From: an uncultured Eggerthellaceae bacterium
Lineage (GTDB): Bacteria > Actinomycetota > Coriobacteriia > Coriobacteriales > Eggerthellaceae
Direction of reading: 5' to 3'
Length of the DNA stretch: 64,000 bases
Assembly (NCBI GenBank): GCA_910588905.1
Contig: CAJURZ010000003.1
Coordinates: forward strand, 1-64,000
The translations under genes were made by a program, and so were the position numbers. The notes under the pieces are model-generated. The model was not told the origin of the DNA. It did not search any database and saw only the letters and a list, made by a program, of their open reading frames with translations. This document shows, piece by piece, positions 17,802-25,461 of the stretch (position 1 is the first letter of the stretch; each line of letters opens with the position of its first letter).

Positions 17802-18758
17802 TCAGGCTTTCGCCTTCTCAAAAGCGCTCTCAATAAGCCGTTCACAAAGCGCTGGGAAGCTGATACCGGCCGCTTTCGCTGCGTCTGGCAGAAGCGACGT
17901 GGTAGTCATACCAGGAAGCGTGTTCGTTTCGAGCACCCAGGGGTCATGATCTGCATCTAGGATGAAATCCGTTCGCGACACACCGTGGCAGGAGAGCGCG
18001 TTATGAGCTTCAACAGCAAGTTGCTTGATCTTCGCTGTATCTTCGTCTGATAGACGTGCGGGACAGATATGCTCCGAACCACCCGGTGCGTACTTGGAAT
18101 CAAAATCATAGGATTCCGCACGGGGGATGATCTCTATGATCGGAAGCGCCTCAGCCGCATCTCCTGCACCAAGCACCACAACAGTCAATTCTGTACCAGC
18201 GATGTATTGCTCGATAAGGGCTGCTGTATCTATCTCCAGTGCATCATGGATGGCTTGAGCGAGCGCTTCCTCACCCTCTACGATGTAGATACCCAGCGAA
18301 GACCCTTCTGTGGCCGCTTTAACCACGCATTTCTGTCCGAGCTTCCCGACGATATCCGCTGTAGAGAATGGCTCTCCTCGCTGGATATACAGGGATTCTG
18401 GCGTAGGTACCTCTGCGTGTTGATAAAGGATCTTCGCCTTCTGTTTATCGATGCTCACCGCGCTACCGAAGACCCCGGATCCGGTATAAGGGAGATGGAT
18501 AGTCTCAAGAAAGCCCTGGATGGTGCCATCTTCGCCACCTTTTCCATGGAGCGCTAAGAAAGCTACATCGAAAGAACCTGTGATGAGGGACTTGATGTCC
18601 TCTTCCTTCGCAGGATCAAGCCACTCTACTTGGTATCCAGCTTCATTGAGCGCCGTGAGTGCACCCTCTTTAGAGGCGAGGGAGATCTCCCGCTCACCAC
18701 TGGTTCCGCCTGCTATCAGAGCAACCTTGCAATCTTGGGGAGCGGGTATATGGAACAT
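17802..18758 (-). CDS. ddl: D-alanine-D-alanine ligase (canonical)
   Basis: 318 residues, the usual DdlB length. All landmark motifs are intact: GGTSGEREISL with the catalytic Glu, LHGKGGEDGTIQ, VVKAATEGSSLG with both serines, the omega loop YDFDSKY with the key Lys-Tyr pair, and ETNTLPGMTTTSL with the ExN metal ligands. It makes D-Ala-D-Ala for UDP-MurNAc-pentapeptide in the cytoplasm. The gene stands alone, convergent with the pyridoxal kinase gene and divergent from rlmN. Its intact active site contrasts with the paralogue at 13939-14949, so this one is probably the housekeeping enzyme. Confidence 0.94.
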   Translation of the reverse strand: MFHIPAPQDCKVALIAGGTSGEREISLASKEGALTALNEAGYQVEWLDPAKEEDIKSLITGSFDVAFLALHGKGGEDGTIQGFLETIHLPYTGSGVFGSAVSIDKQKAKILYQHAEVPTPESLYIQRGEPFSTADIVGKLGQKCVVKAATEGSSLGIYIVEGEEALAQAIHDALEIDTAALIEQYIAGTELTVVVLGAGDAAEALPIIEIIPRAESYDFDSKYAPGGSEHICPARLSDEDTAKIKQLAVEAHNALSCHGVSRTDFILDADHDPWVLETNTLPGMTTTSLLPDAAKAAGISFPALCERLIESAFEKAKA

Positions 18759-18867
18759 ATGTTCTCTTTCTCTCTAGGAAACTATGAGAAGTATAATTGC
18801 GGGCAAGCTTATTGTCACTGCGGAACGCAGAGGTAGATACATTCTTGATCATGAGATAGAGGTTCCT

Positions 18868-19890
18868 ATGATAGATATCCGAGAAATGAGCATCGAAGAG
18901 CTTGAAGGTCTTGTGAAAGAGCTTGGTGAGCCTAAGTTCAGAGCTAAACAGATATTCGAGTGGCTTCATAAACACAATGTGTCTGATTATGGCAAGATGA
19001 CTAATCTCTCGAAGAGTCTGCGTAGCAAACTGGCTGAAGCCTACCCTCTCTCAGAGGCTGAGCAGGTATTGGTCGAAAGCTCTGGCGACGGTACTCGAAA
19101 ATATGTGCTTGAGCTGGAAGATAGCACTACTGTTGAAACAGTTGGTATGCCCGTGAGCTTCGATGAGAAAGGCAATAGGATCAAGCGGTTGACTGTTTGC
19201 TTCTCTTCTCAAGCGGGATGTCCTATGGAATGCTCGTTCTGTGCCACAGGGCGGGAAGGATTCGTTCGGAACCTCACTGCTTCTGAGATGGTCAATCAGG
19301 TGCTTGTAGTACAAGAGGATTTCGCTACTCCTGTGAGTAATGTGGTTGCTATGGGACAGGGAGAGCCTTTCTTGAATTATGACAATCTCCTAGGGGCTCT
19401 TAGGAGGATCAATACGGACCCAGGCCTGAATATCGGAGCCCGGAAGATAACCGTCTCCACATGTGGGATCATCGAAGGGATCGAAAAGTTCGGGAAGGAG
19501 CCGGAGCAGTTCCGCCTAGCGGTTTCACTCCATTCCGCCCGGCAACGAACACGCAATCAACTCATGCCGAAGCTAGCGAGTCAACCATTAGACTATCTCC
19601 AGCAGGCTTTGATCGAATACAACTATGAAAGTGGCCGCCGTGTCACCTTGGAATACATGCTGATAGCTGGGGTTAATGACTCAGATGCAGAGATGGATGC
19701 TCTGGCAGTGTTCTGTGAGGGGATCAACTGCCATGTGAATATCATACCCTTCAATCCAGTTGAGCAGTTGGATCTCAAAGCTTCAGGAAGAAGTATTGTG
19801 CAGCGATGGGTTAAAGGGTTATCTAGTGTTGGTATTCCTGTGAGTGTACGAAATTCGCGAGGCGGGGATATCCATGGGGCTTGTGGCTAG
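18868..19890 (+). CDS. rlmN: Dual-specificity RNA methyltransferase RlmN
   Basis: Radical-SAM enzyme that methylates C2 of A2503 in 23S rRNA and A37 in some tRNAs. About 340 residues. The radical-SAM cysteines are visible as CPMECSFCATG, with VAMGQGEPFLNYDNL, the SLHSARQRTRNQLMP region, and GVNDSDAEMDAL. The C-terminal cysteine is in HGACG. I chose the ATG at 18868 because AGAGG lies 5 bases upstream and the protein then begins with the family-like MIDIREMSIEELEGLVKELG; the frame is open back to 18784. It ends just before a bidirectional terminator shared with parB. Confidence 0.94.
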   Translation: MIDIREMSIEELEGLVKELGEPKFRAKQIFEWLHKHNVSDYGKMTNLSKSLRSKLAEAYPLSEAEQVLVESSGDGTRKYVLELEDSTTVETVGMPVSFDEKGNRIKRLTVCFSSQAGCPMECSFCATGREGFVRNLTASEMVNQVLVVQEDFATPVSNVVAMGQGEPFLNYDNLLGALRRINTDPGLNIGARKITVSTCGIIEGIEKFGKEPEQFRLAVSLHSARQRTRNQLMPKLASQPLDYLQQALIEYNYESGRRVTLEYMLIAGVNDSDAEMDALAVFCEGINCHVNIIPFNPVEQLDLKASGRSIVQRWVKGLSSVGIPVSVRNSRGGDIHGACG

Positions 19891-19919
19891 TTAAAAGAAG
19901 TTAACGCCTGTTAGAAAAG

Positions 19920-19950
19920 AAACGGGCATCTAATACTGATGCCCGTTTAT
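19920..19950. terminator. Bidirectional intrinsic terminator between rlmN and parB
   Basis: A perfect stem with arms ACGGGCATC / GATGCCCGT and a 7-base loop, flanked by A- and T-rich ends on either side. It sits between the convergent ends of rlmN and parB. Confidence 0.85.
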
Positions 19951-19958
19951 ACCATGCT

Positions 19959-21125
19959 CTAATCTTCGAAGCCCGCAGTCATCTCTCTAAAGAGGCGTTC
20001 GAGCTCTTTATCATCTCTAAATTCGATCTCTATCTTATTCTTACCTTTAGAGGATTTGATCTTCACATTAGTCTCAAAGAGATCCTTGAGGGTCTTCGCT
20101 ACGGATTTATACTTCTCAGGAAGTGGCTCCCGCTTCGAAGCGTTCTTGTCTCCCTTATTCGAGAGCAAGCGGGCGATAGACTCTGTTTCGCGTACACTGA
20201 GCTTGTTCTCGATGATCTTATTAGTCAAAGACTCACGAGCCTCTTTAGTGGGCACAGAAAGGATCGCACGAGCATGACCAGCTGTGATCTTATCTTCAAA
20301 GAGTAATTGCTGAGCTTCTTCGGGAAGATCCAGCAAGCGTAGAGCATTCGCGATGGTTGAACGCCCTTTTGAGACTGCTTGAGCGATATCAGCCTGGGTC
20401 ATCTTACGTCGTTCCATAAGACGTCTATACCCATAAGCCTCTTCGATGGGATTCAGGTCAGAACGTTGGATATTCTCGATAAGTGCCAGCTCAAGGGCTT
20501 TATCATCATCAACATTCTTAACCTGGATAGGGACTTTCTTGATGCCAGCAAGCTTTGATGCTTGCCAACGACGTTCACCAGCGATGATCTGATATTGCCC
20601 ATCATCAGTCTCACGAACAAGGATCGGTTGGATTAACCCTTCCTTCTTAATGGAATGTGAGAGTTCTTCAAGCTCATCCTTCTTGAAATTAGTTCGGGGC
20701 TGATCTGGGTTTGGAGTAATGGAATCTATCTCAACCTCAGTGATACCTTCTTCATGAGATATCTCTTCTTGTTTAGGAGACTCTGGAGCCTTGAGTGTTT
20801 CACGTGAAACACTCTTCTCAACAGGTTTAGGAGCTTGGTTTATAGATGCATTTATCAGATTAGAGCTTTGAGGAGCTGATTCCTCTTCTTGACGAGGGAT
20901 AGCGCGGGGTTCTGAGGGTATCTGCTTAGGAGCTGTCTTCTCAACTGCTACACGTTCGAAATTATCAGTCTTACCACTGAGTTTGGCGTCTTGATCAGAA
21001 TAATCTATCTCTTCATTCTCGTTATAGATGATCCGCTCCCGTTCTGTGGTGCGAGGAGTAGAAGAGGGCCCGTTGATCAGAGAGTTTAGACCTCTTCCGA
21101 GGCCACCGCGATTATTCTTAGCCAC
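19959..21125 (-). CDS. parB: Chromosome-partitioning protein ParB (Spo0J)
   Basis: 388 residues. ParB binds parS and spreads as a CTP-dependent sliding clamp to organise the origin region. Seen: an N-terminal variable segment; the ParB/Srx CTPase core with GERRWQASKLAG; the partner motif ENIQRSDLNPIEEA; the helix-turn-helix TQADIAQAVSKGRSTIANALRLL; and a basic C-terminal dimerisation region. The GTG start at 21125 overlaps the end of parA by 8 bases, so the two are translationally coupled. A perfect parS lies inside its own coding sequence (20796-20811). Confidence 0.96.
   Translation of the reverse strand: MAKNNRGGLGRGLNSLINGPSSTPRTTERERIIYNENEEIDYSDQDAKLSGKTDNFERVAVEKTAPKQIPSEPRAIPRQEEESAPQSSNLINASINQAPKPVEKSVSRETLKAPESPKQEEISHEEGITEVEIDSITPNPDQPRTNFKKDELEELSHSIKKEGLIQPILVRETDDGQYQIIAGERRWQASKLAGIKKVPIQVKNVDDDKALELALIENIQRSDLNPIEEAYGYRRLMERRKMTQADIAQAVSKGRSTIANALRLLDLPEEAQQLLFEDKITAGHARAILSVPTKEARESLTNKIIENKLSVRETESIARLLSNKGDKNASKREPLPEKYKSVAKTLKDLFETNVKIKSSKGKNKIEIEFRDDKELERLFREMTAGFED
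20796..20811. promoter_or_regulatory. parS site 1 (inside parB)
   Basis: Exact 16-base palindrome TGTTTCACGTGAAACA, the consensus bacterial parS to which ParB binds. Confidence 0.95.
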
Positions 21126-22053
21126 GCTCGATCACTTCCTTTGCAAGCTCTTGATAACAAATAGCTCCTTTACCATGAGGGTCGTATTCAGTGATAGGCA
21201 TACCAAAGCTAGGAGCTTCTGATAATTTGACAGTACGGGGAATAAGCGTGTTGAAAACAAGCTTACCGAAATAACCCTGAACCTCTTCTACTACCTGCTT
21301 CGAAAGCGTTGTGCGATTGTCGTACATAGTCAAGAGCACACCGAAGATATCAAGGGTTGGATTCAGGCGAGTTTTGACACGCTTCATTGATTCAAGAAGT
21401 TTTGTCACACCTTCCAGTGCATAGAACTCACATTGAATAGGAATGAGAAGCTTATCGGCCGCTACAAGAGCGTTGATTGTAAGTAGACCAAGAGAGGGCG
21501 GACAGTCGATGAGGATGTAATCATACTTCCCTCTAACTGCGCCTACTGCTTCTTTAAGGCGATTCTCACGAGCCATCTCAGAGACGAGCTCTACTTCAGC
21601 TCCAGCAAGATTGATAGTAGCGGGAACGATATCAAGGTCAGGATAGATATCGGGGATGATAGCCTCTTCGATAGAAACATCGTTGAGCAGCACGTCGTAG
21701 ATGCAGTTCTTAACGAGGGTCTTCTCTATACCAAGCCCACTGGAAGAATTACCTTGAGGATCAAGATCAACCAGGAGAACTTGTTTACCTTTTTCTCCTA
21801 GAGCAGCTGCGAGGTTGATAGCCGTTGTTGATTTTCCAACCCCACCTTTTTGATTGATCACAGCAATGATGCGTGTCTGACCTATCACATGATCCACTGG
21901 TTTCTTATCGCGATAGGTTTTAAGAGTCTTCACATCCATATGATCTTCGATAGGAGGAACAACATCTCGGATGACGACTTCGGTATTCTCGATATCGAAT
22001 TCATCGATGGGTGCTTTTTGATATTGTGTTTGATTATCATTGTATTGGTTCAC
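21118..22053 (-). CDS. parA: Chromosome-partitioning ATPase ParA (Soj)
   Basis: 311 residues. Deviant Walker A motif NQKGGVGKSTTAINLA at about residues 68-83, DLDPQGNSSSGLG, and the IDCPPSLGLLT switch region identify a ParA/MinD-family ATPase that drives origin segregation with ParB. An N-terminal tail of about 60 residues precedes the ATPase core. The start is GTG at 22053, with AAAGGAG 8 bases upstream. It is divergent from rsmG, and the gap carries a perfect parS. Confidence 0.95.
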   Translation of the reverse strand: MNQYNDNQTQYQKAPIDEFDIENTEVVIRDVVPPIEDHMDVKTLKTYRDKKPVDHVIGQTRIIAVINQKGGVGKSTTAINLAAALGEKGKQVLLVDLDPQGNSSSGLGIEKTLVKNCIYDVLLNDVSIEEAIIPDIYPDLDIVPATINLAGAEVELVSEMARENRLKEAVGAVRGKYDYILIDCPPSLGLLTINALVAADKLLIPIQCEFYALEGVTKLLESMKRVKTRLNPTLDIFGVLLTMYDNRTTLSKQVVEEVQGYFGKLVFNTLIPRTVKLSEAPSFGMPITEYDPHGKGAICYQELAKEVIERG

Positions 22054-22107
22054 CGATCGCTCTCCTTTCAGTTGGCGGTGAGTATAGCAAATATGATTCG
22101 ACGTAAG

Positions 22108-22123
22108 TGTTTCACGTGAAACA
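22108..22123. promoter_or_regulatory. parS site 2 (parA-rsmG intergenic)
   Basis: Exact TGTTTCACGTGAAACA between the divergent parA and rsmG starts. ParB bound here could also affect both promoters (inference). Confidence 0.95.
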
Positions 22124-22147
22124 CTCTCGACCGATAGGAGTCATAGA

Positions 22148-22807
22148 ATGGAAAACGTATACGAAGTGCTTGATACGTACCTAGATGAGATCATCGAAAC
22201 CAATACACGGATCAACCTGACAAGGATAACAGATAAACAAGAAGGAAGACTCCTTCACTTAGAAGACTCCCTTGCAGTCCTTGAAGAAATGAATGAGGCT
22301 CCTGAAGGTGTGTATGGTGACCTCGGAACGGGAGGGGGATTCCCTGGAGTTCCTCTAGGGGTAATAACAGGTCGAGAGACTATTTTGATCGATTCTGTTA
22401 AGAAGAAGATCACGGCAATAGAGGATATCCTTGAAAAGCTTGGCCTTAGTGAGAATATCTCTACCTATAGTGGGCGTATAGAAGAATTAGCACAAGAAAA
22501 ACCAGGTGGGTTCTCAGTTTTGACTGCGCGGGCGTTGAGCTCCCTCCCTTCATTGATTGAATTAGCTTCTCCTCTTCTCTGTGAAGATGGATATTTGATC
22601 TGCTTAAAGGCGAATATCGAAATATCTGAGATAGAAGCTGCCCAAGCAATAGAAGATAAAGTAGGAATGAGATTGATCAAAGATAGAGAATACGATCTCA
22701 GTGATCATGAGACTCATCGTAGAGTTTTTGTCTTTGAGAAATATAAGGAACCTTCTATCAACCTTCCACGTAGGGTAGGGATGGCCCAAAAGAGACCATT
22801 GAAGTAG
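22148..22807 (+). CDS. rsmG: 16S rRNA (guanine527-N7)-methyltransferase RsmG/GidB
   Basis: 219 residues, normal for RsmG. Landmarks: NTRINLTRI near the N-terminus, the HLEDSLAVL segment, the SAM-binding GDLGTGGGFPGVPLG, and VLTARALSSLPSLIELASPLL. It methylates G527 of 16S rRNA; loss gives low-level streptomycin resistance in other bacteria. AGGAG lies 7 bases before the ATG. In most genomes this gene is co-directional with jag and parA; here it is on the opposite strand to both, transcribed toward oriC. Confidence 0.94.
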   Translation: MENVYEVLDTYLDEIIETNTRINLTRITDKQEGRLLHLEDSLAVLEEMNEAPEGVYGDLGTGGGFPGVPLGVITGRETILIDSVKKKITAIEDILEKLGLSENISTYSGRIEELAQEKPGGFSVLTARALSSLPSLIELASPLLCEDGYLICLKANIEISEIEAAQAIEDKVGMRLIKDREYDLSDHETHRRVFVFEKYKEPSINLPRRVGMAQKRPLK

Positions 22808-22813
22808 TTAAAA

Positions 22814-22838
22814 GGGGTCGACCTCGGTCGACCCCTAC
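22814..22838 (-). repeat. REP-like palindrome 6
   Basis: GTAGGGGTCGACC head with a perfect GGTCGAC...GTCGACC stem, 6 bases after the rsmG stop. Confidence 0.65.
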
Positions 22839-22854
22839 GAGTAAGTATAAGGAA

Positions 22855-22878
22855 GGGCCGAACATGCTCGGCCCCTAC
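22855..22878 (-). repeat. REP-like palindrome 7
   Basis: GTAGGGGCCGAGCATG head, same orientation as copy 6; pairs with the oppositely oriented copy 8 as a REP doublet. Confidence 0.65.
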
Positions 22879-22901
22879 AGGAATAACGCTACCGGTCCTT
22901 T

Positions 22902-22925
22902 GTAGGGGCGGATCATGATCCGCCC
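22902..22925 (+). repeat. REP-like palindrome 8
   Basis: GTAGGGGCGGATCATGATCC core, fully palindromic, plus orientation, head to head with copy 7. Confidence 0.65.
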
Positions 22926-22987
22926 TTTGTCATCATACTTGGGATAACCCCATACGGTACATTACCCGGCAGATACCGTAATAAAAA

Positions 22988-23011
22988 GGGCCGAGCATGC
23001 TCAGCCCTAAC
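22988..23011 (-). repeat. REP-like palindrome 9
   Basis: Minus-strand GTTAGGGCTGAGCATGCTCG; the head has changed from GTAG to GTTAG. A further degenerate palindrome (CGGATTAATCCG) lies at about 23027-23038, just past the jag stop. Confidence 0.5.
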
Positions 23012-23058
23012 AGATGAGATAAAAAACGGATTAATCCGCCCTTATGGATTTTTTAGAT

Positions 23059-23562
23059 TTAAACAGGGAAGACCACTACGTGACGGTCTGAGCCTTCACC
23101 TTCTGATTCTGTCTCAACCTTAGGATCATTTTTTAATGCGATATGAACCAAACGGCGCTCGTAAGGAGTCATCGGGCGCATAGAGATGCTACGCCCCTGG
23201 GAAACAGCACGGCGTGCCGTAGAGTGAGCGATGCTCTCTATCTTCTCACGTTGACGGCTCTTATATCCTTCAACATCTATAACCACGGGATATCGGAAGC
23301 CGAGCTTTCGATAATTGATAGCTGATACAATGAATTGAAGAGAATCAAGAGTTCTTCCATATCGACCGATCAGCACAGCAAGATCATCACCAGTGATATC
23401 AAGGATCAACTCTCCTTCATCACCCTCATACTCATCAATAGTGACTTCTCCTACATTGAAATGCTCAAGGATACCTTGAAGGGTCTCGATAGCAACATCT
23501 GCTATATGGTCAAGGTCTAATTCTTCATTCTCTTGTTCAGTCTCGATGATCTCTTCGCTCAT
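23059..23562 (-). CDS. jag: RNA-binding protein Jag/KhpB (SpoIIIJ-associated)
   Basis: About 167 residues. An acidic N-terminus (EEIIETEQENEELD) leads into a KH domain (VLIGRYGRTLDSLQFIVSAINYR) and an R3H domain ending RRAVSQGRSISMRPMTPYERRLVH. Jag/KhpB binds RNA with KhpA and affects cell-wall and division gene expression in Firmicutes. The ATG at 23562 was chosen over that at 23574 because GGAGG lies between them. It follows yidC by 28 bases, and that gap is almost filled by parS site 3. Confidence 0.93.
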   Translation of the reverse strand: MSEEIIETEQENEELDLDHIADVAIETLQGILEHFNVGEVTIDEYEGDEGELILDITGDDLAVLIGRYGRTLDSLQFIVSAINYRKLGFRYPVVIDVEGYKSRQREKIESIAHSTARRAVSQGRSISMRPMTPYERRLVHIALKNDPKVETESEGEGSDRHVVVFPV

Positions 23563-23573
23563 GACAACCTCCA

Positions 23574-23589
23574 TGTTTCACGTGAAACA
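23574..23589. promoter_or_regulatory. parS site 3 (yidC-jag gap)
   Basis: Exact TGTTTCACGTGAAACA immediately upstream of the jag Shine-Dalgarno sequence, inside the yidC-jag operon. Confidence 0.95.
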
Positions 23590-23590
23590 A

Positions 23591-24367
23591 TTAATGCTTC
23601 TTAGTCGGGCGCTTCTTCTTCTCCTTGCGCACGACATCAACCTCAACAGGTTTAGCAACCAAAGCTTTCTCAGCCTCTTCTTCTGCTTCTTGCTTACGGC
23701 AACGGCTGAGTGTGAATTGGTTCTGTCCGATACCGATCAATGAAGAAACACCCCAAAAGAGAAGAACGCCAGCCGGGGAGCTCCAGGAGATCCATAGCAT
23801 GAATATGCTCATGACGACTGCCATGATCAAAGTCTGAGTGCGTTGCTTACTATCCTTGCTCTTGAGCTGCTGTTGGATCATAGGGAAGAAGGTAGCTCCA
23901 GCAAAGATGAGCATCAGGATCAAATAGGGAACAAATGTTCCTATACCCTGAGCGAGCGCACCTGAAGGTGACTCAGTAAGATTAGGGACCAATTGATAGA
24001 AAGAGAAGTTCTGAACCTCAGCTCTACCACCCATTTCCCTCAATACCTGGAATAATGCTATGAAGATAGGCATCTGAAGCAGCATGGGAAGACAACCAGC
24101 TAACGGGTTGAAATGAGCTTCCGCATAGAGCTTCTGGGTCTCTTGACCGATCCTGACTTGATCCCCTGCATACTTCTCCTGCAGCTTCGCGATCTGGGGT
24201 TGGATCTTCTGCATCTTGAAGTTCGACTTCGCCTGCTTATGCATCAAAGGCGCGACGATGATACGGAAGATGACCGTGATGATGATGATAGCGAGGCCCC
24301 AATCACCAACTAATCCGTAAAAGAAGTTGATGGCCTCGAAGATCCAATCTTTGAATACATCCCACAT
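23591..24367 (-). CDS. yidC: Membrane protein insertase YidC/SpoIIIJ
   Basis: 258 residues, the short Gram-positive type without a large periplasmic domain. Several transmembrane segments (starting WGLAIIIITVIFRIIVAPLM), the NPLAGCLPMLLQMPIFIALFQVL hairpin region, and a strongly basic tail (RKEKKKRPTKKH) of the kind that contacts ribosomes. The Arg in RIIVAPLMHKQ matches the conserved charged residue of the hydrophilic groove. It inserts proteins into the cytoplasmic membrane. It sits between yidD (4 bases upstream) and jag. Confidence 0.95.
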   Translation of the reverse strand: MWDVFKDWIFEAINFFYGLVGDWGLAIIIITVIFRIIVAPLMHKQAKSNFKMQKIQPQIAKLQEKYAGDQVRIGQETQKLYAEAHFNPLAGCLPMLLQMPIFIALFQVLREMGGRAEVQNFSFYQLVPNLTESPSGALAQGIGTFVPYLILMLIFAGATFFPMIQQQLKSKDSKQRTQTLIMAVVMSIFMLWISWSSPAGVLLFWGVSSLIGIGQNQFTLSRCRKQEAEEEAEKALVAKPVEVDVVRKEKKKRPTKKH

Positions 24368-24371
24368 AAAG

Positions 24372-24680
24372 CTAGTCCACCTCTTTAGTCCTTTGGCTTA
24401 TAGGGTAGACCTCAGGAACTGGATCATACCCATGCGGCCCTCCTGGTCGGCATCGAAGGATACGCTTTGCTGTGAGAACGAACCCTTTTCGGAAGCCAAA
24501 GCGCTTGAAAGCAACGAGACCATATTCCGAACAACTTGGAATGAATCTACAACTTGAAGGAAGCAAAGGAGAGATGAGTGCTTTATAAAGAGTGATCAAA
24601 CCGATTGCGATATACGTTGGTACTTGTTTGATATATATCGTAATCTGTTCGATCGAGCCTTTATGATTCCCTATTGACAT
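24372..24680 (-). CDS. yidD: Membrane protein insertion efficiency factor YidD
   Basis: 102 residues with the family core YKALISPLLPSSCRFIPSCSEYGLVAFKRFG and LRCRPGGPHGYDPVP. YidD is a small membrane-associated protein that helps YidC-dependent insertion. Its start overlaps the end of rnpA by 20 bases, as is common. Confidence 0.95.
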   Translation of the reverse strand: MSIGNHKGSIEQITIYIKQVPTYIAIGLITLYKALISPLLPSSCRFIPSCSEYGLVAFKRFGFRKGFVLTAKRILRCRPGGPHGYDPVPEVYPISQRTKEVD

Positions 24681-24996
24681 TCTTCAAGGTCTTATCGCAC
24701 GCTGAGAGAACTTTACTATAAGAATCATGTAAGATCCCTGATTTAGCGATAAATAAGACGTCGTAGCTCTTCCAGTCCCCTTCTAAATGCCGATACAATT
24801 CCCTTAGTCGTCTTTTTGCAGCGTTCCTCCATACTGCATTGCCATGCTTTTTCCCTGCAATAAAAGCAACACGACCATCACGGTCGTGTTCAATGCTCGA
24901 TTCATCCTTGATCATTACCGTGATGAACCTATTTGAAAGACGTTTTCCTTGCGAGAAGATAGCTGATATCTCCTCATTGGACTTGATCGTCTTCAA
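24661..24996 (-). CDS. rnpA: Ribonuclease P protein component
   Basis: 111 residues. The RNR motif region GNAVWRNAAKRRLRELYR binds P RNA; RnpA helps process tRNA 5' ends. The probable start is TTG at 24996, with little Shine-Dalgarno match, giving the family-like MKTIKSNEEISAIF. It lies 9 bases after rpmH and overlaps yidD. Confidence 0.94.
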   Translation of the reverse strand: MKTIKSNEEISAIFSQGKRLSNRFITVMIKDESSIEHDRDGRVAFIAGKKHGNAVWRNAAKRRLRELYRHLEGDWKSYDVLFIAKSGILHDSYSKVLSACDKTLKNVNRES

Positions 24997-25005
24997 AAGT
25001 TAGGT

Positions 25006-25140
25006 CTACACACAAAGGCGCTTGCGTCCTTTAGCGCGCCTTCTTGCCAGAACAGCACGCCCACCCTTCGTAGACATACGGGCACGGAAACCATGGGTCT
25101 TAGCACGCTTGCGCTTATTTGGTTGGTATGTACGCTTCAT
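25006..25140 (-). CDS. rpmH: 50S ribosomal protein L34
   Basis: 44 residues, the usual length: MKRTYQPNKRKRAKTHGF at the N-terminus and a basic ARRRAKGRKRLCV end. First gene of the rpmH-rnpA-yidD-yidC-jag operon. A strong promoter lies 42-69 bases upstream. Confidence 0.97.
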   Translation of the reverse strand: MKRTYQPNKRKRAKTHGFRARMSTKGGRAVLARRRAKGRKRLCV

Positions 25141-25461
25141 CAGTAAGTCCTTCTTCTAGAAATAGAGGCAAGTGACTGAGAAGTATACCGCGGAGTTCAT
25201 GCATGTCAATCATGAATTCGATGTTTTGCGCTCTCTAAGAGTTGAAGAGTATTCCCCCACCATGTTTTTCGCTAGATGTCTTTGAAATCATCATAGTAAT
25301 AAGGATGGTTGAAACAAGGAAATCTCCCAAGACCACAGGTCAGAGCCGAGAAGAACGTCAACATATGCCGTGAATAACGTGTTTTGAGATTCAACTATCC
25401 AAAAAACTGATGGATCCGGAATGAACAGACGATCAAGAAGTTAAGAACCAAAAACAATGGG
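25141..25461. other. Intergenic region between rpmH and the dnaA 3' end
   Basis: 321 bases. It contains the rpmH promoter near its left end; the rest is AT-rich with no gene, no clear DnaA box and no strong hairpin that I could see. Confidence 0.6.
25182..25209 (-). promoter_or_regulatory. Promoter of the rpmH operon
   Basis: On the minus strand TTGACA (25209-25204), a 16-base spacer and TATACT (25187-25182): a near-perfect sigma70-type promoter reading into rpmH. Confidence 0.85.

Noticed and set aside
25141..25461. oriC in the rpmH-dnaA gap
   Set aside because: No DnaA-box-like motif found there; the strand switch and boxes place the origin between dnaA and dnaN.
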